From positions 1-61,152 of the forward strand of contig JASCPI010000030.1 in assembly GCA_029959555.1 (NCBI GenBank): a stretch of 61,152 nt of DNA, given 5' to 3'. This document shows positions 55,351 to 61,152 of this stretch, in pieces (within the stretch, counting starts at the first letter, position 1; each line of letters begins with the position of its first letter). The notes below the pieces were generated by a model, which worked only from the letters and a program-made list of their open reading frames with translations, had not been told where the DNA came from and ran no database searches. Both the position numbers and the translations under genes were made by a program. Source of the stretch: Lysobacteraceae bacterium PS02065 (lineage in GTDB: Bacteria; Pseudomonadota; Gammaproteobacteria; Xanthomonadales; Rhodanobacteraceae).

Positions 55351-56663
55351 GCACGCCGGCGGACGCCGCGCCGCCACCGTCTTACAAGGGCTGGGCCGGT
55401 ATCCGACGCGCGTTCGGCACACCGGCCGCGGCGACGATGGCCGCGCTCGGTTTCGGTTGCGGCCTGCCGTTCCTGCTGATCGCGTCGATGACACTGTCGA
55501 CGCGCCTGCGCGACGCCGGCCTGCAGTTGTCCGACATCGGCCTCATCAGCCTCGCGAGCTTCTTCTACCTGCTCAAGTTCGCGTGGGCGCCGCTGATCGA
55601 CCGTTACGCCCTGCCGGGCCTGGCCTTCCTCGGCCGTCGTCGTTCGTGGCTGATCGCCTCGCAGATGGTCGTCGGCCTCGGGCTTGCGGCCCTCGCGCTC
55701 GTGCGCCCCGAGGACGGCGTGTTCGCGCTCGTCGCATGGGTGCTCGTGGCTTCGTTCGCGGGCGCCACGCAGGATTCGGTCGTGGATGCCTATCGCATCG
55801 AGATCGCACCCGCGGAGGCGCAGGCCGCACTCGCGGCCACCTACACACTCGGCTACCGCATCGGATTGATCCTGTCCGGCGCAGGCGCGCTGTATCTCGC
55901 CGAGTTCCGCGACTGGCGCTTCGCCTACCTCGCGATGGCGGCGCTCATGGCGATCCCTCTCGTCGCAACGTTGTTGAGCCGTGAACCCGTGGCACCGGTG
56001 GTATCGGTGCAGCGACGCATCGACGTCGTCGGCGCGTTCTGGCAGCCGTTCTCGTCGTTCTTCGCGACCAACGGCATCGCGCTCGGAGCGGCGCTGCTCG
56101 TGTTCGTCGGCCTGTTCAAGTTCCCCGACCAGGTCATCGGCGTCATGGCCGGACCGTTCTACCTCGACTCGGGCTACACCAAGGCCGACATCGCGACCGT
56201 GTCCAAGCTCTACGGGGTCTGGACCGGCATCGCGGGTGCTTTCCTCGGCGGCATCGCGGTCGCCGCCTTCGGTTTCCGGCGCATGCTGCTGTGCGCGGCG
56301 ATCGGCGTGGCGCTCTCGAACCTGGCCTTCCTGCTCATGGCGCAGTACCCGTCGCAGATCTGGGCGTTCTACGCGGCGATCACGGCCGACAACCTGTTCC
56401 AGGGCTTTGCCGGCACGGTGCTCGTCGCGTTCATGTCGTCGCTGACCGACCGCGCGTTCACCGCCACGCAGTTCGCACTGCTGGTGTCGCTGGCCAATCT
56501 GCCGGGCAAGTTCGCCGGTGGCGCGTCGGGCTATCTCGTCGAGAACACGTCCTACGGCACGTTCTTCGTGCTCAGTGCGCTGACCGTGATCCCGACACTG
56601 GCCGTGCTCGCCTGGTTGTGGCCGCGCATCGCCGATGCACCGCAACGCGACGGAGTGCCGTGA
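55347..56663 (+). CDS. ampG: AmpG-family muropeptide MFS transporter
   Basis: A 438-residue MFS permease with about 12 membrane segments. The AmpG signature is seen in GFGCGLPFLLI, FFYLLKFAWAPLIDR, the loop GRRRSWL, and the ATQDSVVDAYRIE segment. AmpG imports GlcNAc-anhydroMurNAc peptides for peptidoglycan recycling, which fits anmK being 0.3 kb away. GTG at 55347 is the best start; it overlaps the xthA stop. Confidence 0.9.
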   Translation: MSTPADAAPPPSYKGWAGIRRAFGTPAAATMAALGFGCGLPFLLIASMTLSTRLRDAGLQLSDIGLISLASFFYLLKFAWAPLIDRYALPGLAFLGRRRSWLIASQMVVGLGLAALALVRPEDGVFALVAWVLVASFAGATQDSVVDAYRIEIAPAEAQAALAATYTLGYRIGLILSGAGALYLAEFRDWRFAYLAMAALMAIPLVATLLSREPVAPVVSVQRRIDVVGAFWQPFSSFFATNGIALGAALLVFVGLFKFPDQVIGVMAGPFYLDSGYTKADIATVSKLYGVWTGIAGAFLGGIAVAAFGFRRMLLCAAIGVALSNLAFLLMAQYPSQIWAFYAAITADNLFQGFAGTVLVAFMSSLTDRAFTATQFALLVSLANLPGKFAGGASGYLVENTSYGTFFVLSALTVIPTLAVLAWLWPRIADAPQRDGVP

Positions 56664-56713
56664 CACGAGGCGAGCGGGTTGGCATGCTCACGACGTTACC
56701 CGGGAGTGCATTC

Positions 56714-56977
56714 ATGCCGGATCTCCTTGTCAACGACCTCGACACCGCGACGCTCGAGCGTCTCGAGGCCCTTGCGGGCGAGCGCGGCGTTCCGACGAAC
56801 GTCCTCGCGCGGGACGCGCTGCGTTATGCGCTCGGCCTCAGTGATCGCGAGATCGTGCCGCGCTTCGTCGACGACACGGCCATGCTTCCGGGCCTCTGGC
56901 ACGCCACCGAGAACCAGGCGTTCCGCGAGGCCATGGAGGCCTTCAAGCGCGTCGAATCGGGGCCATCCTTCGAGTAA
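56714..56977 (+). CDS. Small ribbon-helix-helix-type protein, antitoxin-like
   Basis: An 87-residue protein. Residues 1-42 (MPDLLVNDLDTATLERLEALAGERGVPTNVLARDALRYALGL) resemble FitA/RHH antitoxin N-termini: a short beta-strand then two helices. The remainder (VPRFVDDTAMLPGLW...) is not recognised. No PIN or other toxin gene is adjacent, so it may be an orphan regulator. A GGGAG site favours the ATG at 56714 over 56684. It sits between ampG and anmK with a 4-bp gap to the convergent anmK. Confidence 0.65.
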   Translation: MPDLLVNDLDTATLERLEALAGERGVPTNVLARDALRYALGLSDREIVPRFVDDTAMLPGLWHATENQAFREAMEAFKRVESGPSFE

Positions 56978-56981
56978 CGCC

Positions 56982-58112
56982 TCAGCGGGTTCGACCGATG
57001 CCGCGCCCGTCGTGGATCGCGCCGAGCAGGCGCGGGCCGCGCGCACCGGTGACGGTCACGACGTTGCCGGGCCGACCCGCGAGCCGCTCGCGCGCGAGCC
57101 AGGCCAGCAGGACCGCTTCGACGACATCGGGATCGACGCGTGCCTCGGCTGTGGTCGACAGCGAGGCCGGCGCGACGGCGTCGGCGATCGCGCGCATGAG
57201 CGCACCGTTGTGCACACCGCCGCCGCAGGCATGCACGCGCTCGAGTGACGGCGCTTCGCGGCGAAGCGCGTCGGCGATCGTGCGTGCGCTGAGCGCGAGC
57301 AGGGTGGCCTGCACGTCGGCCGGATCGAGGGCGGCGATGTCGGCGCGAGCTCGGACCCACGCGAGGTTGAAGACCTCCCTGCCCGTGCTCTTCGGCGCCG
57401 GGGCTGCGAAATAGTCGTCGGCGAGCAGCGCCTCGAGCAGCGCGGTGTCCACGCGCCCGGTGGCGGCCCAGGCACCGTCACGATCGCAGTCACCGTCGCG
57501 ATGACACGCGTGCCAGGCATCGAGCAGGCCGTTCGCGGGACCGGTATCGAAGCCCAGCACCGAGCCGTCGGGGGCGAGCAGCGTGAGGTTGGCGATGCCG
57601 CCGAGGTTGAGCACGGCGCAGGGCGCGCGGTCGCCGAACAGCGCGGCGTGCACGCCCGGCGCGAGCGGCGCACCCTGTCCGCCCGCGGCGACGTCGGCGC
57701 GGCGCACGTCGGCCACGGTGCACACGCCGGTGCGCTCGGCGATCACCGACGGATCGCCGATCTGCATCGAGAACGGATGCGTGCCGGTGCCGCGATGGCG
57801 GATCGTCTGGCCGTGCGAACCGATCGCGTGCACGTCGGCGGGCGTGAGGCCGGCCGAGGCGATCAGGGCGAGCGCGGCGTCGGCGAAGCAGCGACCGACC
57901 TCGACATCGAGCGCACCGAGCGCGTCGAGCGGGATCGCCGCGCCGGGCGCCGTCAGCGCGAGCAGCTGCTCGCGCAAGGTGGCGGAGTAGGGGGTCGTCG
58001 CTGCGGCGAGGATCTCGGTGCACGGCGAGAAGCGGACGAGCGCGGCGTCGATGCCGTCCGCGCTCGTGCCCGAGATCAGCCCGAGGTAGAGGGCCGTGTC
58101 CGGGGTGGCCAC
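56982..58112 (-). CDS. anmK: Anhydro-N-acetylmuramic acid kinase
   Basis: A 376-residue kinase that converts anhydroMurNAc (with hydrolysis of the anhydro bond) to MurNAc-6-phosphate. Signatures: GLISGTSADGIDAALV, IGSHGQTIRH, LNLGGIANLT, FDTGPANGLLD and the C-terminal CGGGVHNGALM. Length is standard. It directly follows the M23 peptidase gene (3-bp gap); both are probably co-transcribed. With ampG nearby it makes a peptidoglycan recycling cluster. Confidence 0.95.
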   Translation of the reverse strand: MATPDTALYLGLISGTSADGIDAALVRFSPCTEILAAATTPYSATLREQLLALTAPGAAIPLDALGALDVEVGRCFADAALALIASAGLTPADVHAIGSHGQTIRHRGTGTHPFSMQIGDPSVIAERTGVCTVADVRRADVAAGGQGAPLAPGVHAALFGDRAPCAVLNLGGIANLTLLAPDGSVLGFDTGPANGLLDAWHACHRDGDCDRDGAWAATGRVDTALLEALLADDYFAAPAPKSTGREVFNLAWVRARADIAALDPADVQATLLALSARTIADALRREAPSLERVHACGGGVHNGALMRAIADAVAPASLSTTAEARVDPDVVEAVLLAWLARERLAGRPGNVVTVTGARGPRLLGAIHDGRGIGRTR

Positions 58113-58115
58113 GTG

Positions 58116-59594
58116 TCAGTCTGCGCGGGCGAGACGCGTGCCTTCGACCATCTTGAGGCGGGCCAGCAGCGGGTTGGCGCGTTGCTTGAAGGTCGCCAGT
58201 TCGCTTGCGGGCAGCGGCTCTTCCTTCGGCAGCGTGACCGTCAGCGGATCGCGGTGCTTGCCGCCGAGGCGGAATTCGTAATGCAGGTGCGGACCGGTGG
58301 CCAGGCCCGTCGCGCCGACGTAGCCGATGATCGAGCCCTGGCTGACACGCTGGCCGACCTTGGCATTGGCGAAGCGCGACATGTGGCCGTACAGCGTCGT
58401 GTACTGGCCGTTGTGCTGGATGATGACGACGTTGCCGTAGCCACCCTGCCAGCCGCGGAACGTGATCTTGCCGTCGCCGGCGGCGCGGATCGGCGTGCCG
58501 GTCGGCGCGGCGTAGTCGACGCCGCGGTGCGCGCGCATCTTGCCGAGCACCGGGTGCATGCGACCCGCGGTGAAGCGCGAGGAGATGCGCGTGAACTCGA
58601 CCGGCGTGCGCAGGAAGGCCTTGCGCAGCGGACGGCCGTCCTCGGTGTAGAACAGCGTCTCGCCCTGCGCGTTGGTGTAGCGGATCGCAGTGAAGCGCTT
58701 GCCCTGGTTGATGAAGGTCGCGGCGACGATGTCGCCGTCGCGCAGGCGCTCGCCTTCGCGGTAGACCTGATCGTAGATGACACTGAAGCTGTCGCCGACG
58801 CGCAGGTCCTGCGCGAAGTCGATGTCGTAGCCGAACGCGTTGGCGAGCTTGAGCACCATCGGGTCGCTCATGCCGGCCTGGTCGGCCGCCTCGAACAGCG
58901 AGCGCGAGATGACGCCGTGGGCGACCTGGACGCGGCGCTCGACCGCGCGGTCCTCGATCTCTTCCTGCACCTTGCCGTCGGCGAAATTCAGCACGACGCG
59001 CGTGCTGTCGTCGCGGTCGAAGCGCATCGCGCGCAGCGCGCCTTCGGCATCGATGTCGAACGCGAACTCCATGCCGGGGCGGATGCGGCGCATCGCGGTC
59101 GCATCCGCCTGCGCATCGAGCGCGCGCTGCAGTTCGTTCGGGCTCAGGCCCTGCTCGCGGAAGATGTCCGACAGGGTCTGGCCCGAGCGCACCTCGACGA
59201 TGCGCCAGTCCGGATCGAGCGTGCCGTCCGCCGCGAGCGCGGCGACGGCCGCCTCGGCCTCGGCACCGGCGGGCAGCGCGGGCAGGTCGAGTTCGAGCGT
59301 CGTATACGGCATGTCGACCGGGTCGGTGCGCGTCGCGCTCGCGAAGGTCGGCATGATCACGCCGACCAGCAGCGTCAGCAGCACGGCGGTGCCGCCGAGC
59401 ACCCAGTGCTCGCGGCGCCACGAGACCGGCGCGGCGGCGACGTTCTGCAGGAACGTCCACGTCTGGTTGCGCAGGTAGAAGTGGAAATGCTTGCGCTGCG
59501 CGCGGCGCCTGAGGGCGAGCCGGCGGGCAACTTTCTTGGCGTCCTGGGACGGCGGGCTTGTCTCGGTCACAATCGCGTTCCGGCTACTGGCCAC
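58116..59594 (-). CDS. M23-family peptidoglycan endopeptidase (MepM/YebA-like)
   Basis: A 492-residue protein with one membrane segment at about 66-84, a basic N-terminus and a LysM/OapA-like segment at 131-155 (VRSGQTLSDIFREQGLS). The C-terminal lysostaphin domain carries the zinc sites HRGVD (His356, Asp360) and HLH (436-438), plus His404. It likely cleaves D-Ala-mDAP cross-links during growth. The call uses the GTG at 59594; a second in-frame GTG at 59570 is a real alternative given a TATGGT element right before the first. Confidence 0.9.
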   Translation of the reverse strand: MASSRNAIVTETSPPSQDAKKVARRLALRRRAQRKHFHFYLRNQTWTFLQNVAAAPVSWRREHWVLGGTAVLLTLLVGVIMPTFASATRTDPVDMPYTTLELDLPALPAGAEAEAAVAALAADGTLDPDWRIVEVRSGQTLSDIFREQGLSPNELQRALDAQADATAMRRIRPGMEFAFDIDAEGALRAMRFDRDDSTRVVLNFADGKVQEEIEDRAVERRVQVAHGVISRSLFEAADQAGMSDPMVLKLANAFGYDIDFAQDLRVGDSFSVIYDQVYREGERLRDGDIVAATFINQGKRFTAIRYTNAQGETLFYTEDGRPLRKAFLRTPVEFTRISSRFTAGRMHPVLGKMRAHRGVDYAAPTGTPIRAAGDGKITFRGWQGGYGNVVIIQHNGQYTTLYGHMSRFANAKVGQRVSQGSIIGYVGATGLATGPHLHYEFRLGGKHRDPLTVTLPKEEPLPASELATFKQRANPLLARLKMVEGTRLARAD

Positions 59595-59596
59595 GT

Positions 59597-59602
59597 ACCA
59601 TA
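59597..59602 (-). promoter_or_regulatory. Putative -10 element (TATGGT) of the M23 gene
   Basis: TATGGT on the minus strand ends 2 bp before the GTG at 59594, so it would favour the later GTG (59570) as the true start or a start internal to the promoter. It is weak evidence alone. Confidence 0.3.
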
Positions 59603-59662
59603 ACGGCGCCTGAAGACCGACGTCAACGTCAATGCTGGCGCGGACTTGCGTGAACTTCTTCA

Positions 59663-59679
59663 GTTAACGAACAATTAAC
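59663..59679. promoter_or_regulatory. AT-rich inverted repeat in the M23-tyrS gap
   Basis: GTTAA...TTAAC around a CGAACAA loop lies 67 bp before the tyrS ATG, in one of the few AT-rich stretches of this region. It may be part of the tyrS promoter or a regulatory site. A tandem ACGTCA repeat lies near 59618-59631. Confidence 0.3.
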
Positions 59680-59745
59680 CGCGCCATCACTTCCGGATGG
59701 CGGCGACGGGGCTTTTCCGCCGCCTTTCCACGCTCGAGGACCACC

Positions 59746-60957
59746 ATGCAGGACATCACTGCCGCGCTCGACCTGATCGGTCGTGGCGCCGAAGACATCA
59801 TCAAGCGCGAGGAGCTCGAGCAGAAGCTCAAGCTGGGCCGCCCGCTGCGCGTCAAGGCCGGCTTCGACCCGACCGCGCCGGACCTTCACCTCGGCCATAC
59901 CGTCCTGCTGAACAAGATGCGGCAGTTCCAGGAGCTCGGCCACCAGGTCATCTTCCTGATCGGCGACTTCACCGGAATGATCGGCGACCCTTCGGGCAAG
60001 AACGTCACGCGCAAGCCGCTGACGCGCGAGGACGTGCTGGCCAACGCGCGTACGTATGAGGACCAGGTATTCAAGGTGCTCGATCGCGAACGCACCGAGG
60101 TGCGCTTCAATTCCGAGTGGTTCGGGGCCATGGGCGCCGCCGACATGATCCGCCTCGCCGGCCAGCACACGGTCGCGCGCATGCTCGAGCGTGACGACTT
60201 CGCCAAGCGTTACGCTGCCCAGCAGTCGATCTCGATCCACGAGTTCCTCTACCCGCTCGTCCAGGGCTACGACTCGGTGGCGCTGAAGTCCGACGTCGAG
60301 CTCGGCGGCACCGACCAGCGCTTCAACGTGCTCATGGGGCGTGGCCTGCAGGAGCACCACGGCCAGCCGCCCCAGGTCGTGCTGACCATGCCGCTGCTCG
60401 AGGGCCTCGACGGCGTGGCCAAGATGTCCAAGTCGCTGGGCAACTACATCGGCATCAGCGAGCCGGCGATCGACATCGTCACCAAGACGATGAAGATCGA
60501 CGACACCCTCATGTGGCGCTGGATCGACCTGCTCAGCTTCGAGATCTCGATCGCCGAGGCCAGGAGCCTCCGCACGGACATCGAAAGCGGGCAGCTCAAC
60601 CCGCGCGACCTCAAGCTGCGCCTCGCGCGCGAGCTCGCGACACGGTTCCATGATGCGGCGGCCGCCGAGCAGGCCGTCGCGGGCTGGCATGCGGTGGTGC
60701 GCGGCGAGGGCGACACGAGCCTGCTGCCGCTCACCGACATCGTCGTGCCGGCCGAAGGCTTGCGCATCGCGGGGCTGCTGACCGCAGCCGGACTCACCGC
60801 GAGCAACTCGGAGGCCTCGCGCAAGCTCAAGGAGAACGCGGTCCGCCTCGACGGCGAGGTCGTATCCGATCCGCAGCGGGTGTTCCTGCCGGGCTTCGAG
60901 GGAGTCGTGCAGGTCGGCAAGCGCACGTTCGCGCGTGTCCGACTCGTCGCCGCGTGA
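59746..60957 (+). CDS. tyrS: Tyrosyl-tRNA synthetase
   Basis: A 403-residue class Ic synthetase (TyrZ-like, longer type). HLGHTVLL (HIGH motif) is at 48-55, the catalytic GGTDQRFN follows and the KMSKS loop is at 226-230. The C-terminal S4-type RNA-binding part ([37 protein letters not shown]) is complete. ATG at 59746 and length are standard. It is transcribed toward the right edge. Confidence 0.95.
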   Translation: MQDITAALDLIGRGAEDIIKREELEQKLKLGRPLRVKAGFDPTAPDLHLGHTVLLNKMRQFQELGHQVIFLIGDFTGMIGDPSGKNVTRKPLTREDVLANARTYEDQVFKVLDRERTEVRFNSEWFGAMGAADMIRLAGQHTVARMLERDDFAKRYAAQQSISIHEFLYPLVQGYDSVALKSDVELGGTDQRFNVLMGRGLQEHHGQPPQVVLTMPLLEGLDGVAKMSKSLGNYIGISEPAIDIVTKTMKIDDTLMWRWIDLLSFEISIAEARSLRTDIESGQLNPRDLKLRLARELATRFHDAAAAEQAVAGWHAVVRGEGDTSLLPLTDIVVPAEGLRIAGLLTAAGLTASNSEASRKLKENAVRLDGEVVSDPQRVFLPGFEGVVQVGKRTFARVRLVAA

Positions 60958-61152
60958 CGATCTCACCGCGCAAACCCGCATGTTTCCTCGGGCCGGATGA
61001 CGCGAACGAAAAAAACTTCATCCGACCCCTTCCCAAGTCCCGATCACCTCGTTAGGATTCGCCCCCCTCGCAGCGGGGCCCTGGCAACGGGGTTGTCGGC
61101 GGGGTGTTGGAGAAGCGGTCGGGACTGACGCGGTGGTGCTGAAAAAGATCGC
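60958..61152 (+). promoter_or_regulatory. Probable upstream region of an rRNA operon
   Basis: No coding is seen. A CGGATGA...TCATCCG stem (60994-61024) with an A-rich loop, GC-rich hairpins near 61064-61078 and a final GCTGAAAAAGATCGC stretch follow tyrS. In Xanthomonadales tyrS is commonly followed by a 16S rRNA operon, and rrn leaders have this AT-rich, structured look; no rRNA is visible, so this is an inference. Confidence 0.35.

Overview
The window is about 61 kb of very GC-rich, densely coding chromosomal DNA with conserved housekeeping neighbourhoods. It looks like a gammaproteobacterium of the Xanthomonadales/Lysobacterales, most likely Rhodanobacteraceae (Dokdonella- or Tahibacter-like). 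This is an inference from three things: the gene orders coaBC-dut-algC, argS-SPOR and anmK-M23-tyrS; an apparent rRNA leader at the right edge; and a recurring GF(D/E) tail on secreted proteins. I see no phage, transposase, integron, tRNA or CRISPR array.

Layout. 0-3 kb (minus): a partial GYF_2-like protein, the thiolase fadI and a methyltransferase. 2.9-9 kb: an unknown protein, a GNAT, ycgL, a large membrane-anchored ankyrin protein and ubiE. 9-13 kb: an AHL-type LuxR receptor without a luxI, beside a near-perfect lux-box palindrome; then a secreted M1 peptidase and a thioredoxin-fold protein with a CGFS motif. 12.9-16.5 kb: a YadG/YadH-like exporter, a lipoprotein EEP-family hydrolase and a beta-carbonic anhydrase. 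16.7-24.6 kb: one 2621-residue extracellular protein (Ig-like repeats, VWD domain, two RCC1 propellers, each preceded by a duplicated four-cysteine module). 24.6-28.7 kb: AraC plus VOC, then an ECF42-type sigma-factor module with DGPF and VOC genes and a matching promoter. 28.7-38.8 kb: a beta-helix protein, a fused indolepyruvate ferredoxin oxidoreductase, a 2OG-oxygenase-like protein, a nucleoside transporter and a PQQ-like propeller protein. 38.8-44.2 kb: divergent speE/speA, a dehydrogenase coupled to speA, and a secreted glucose/sorbosone dehydrogenase-like protein. 44.2-48.7 kb: a SPOR protein, argS, an AT-rich intergenic region with a DnaA box, an HD phosphohydrolase and radC. 48.8-53.1 kb: coaBC-dut-algC. 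53.1-61.1 kb: a DUF4124 protein, pyrE, xthA, ampG, an orphan RHH protein, anmK, an M23 peptidase, tyrS and the probable upstream region of an rRNA operon.

Themes. Peptidoglycan recycling and remodelling genes cluster near the right end (ampG, anmK, M23, with a SPOR protein further left). Polyamine synthesis is arranged as a divergent pair. Four unrelated exported proteins share a short (D/E)-x-(I/L)-(F/L)-x-x-G-F-(D/E) motif; it is C-terminal in three and just after the export signal in the fourth. That motif, the orphan lux box and the ECF42 module are the observations I consider most worth following up.
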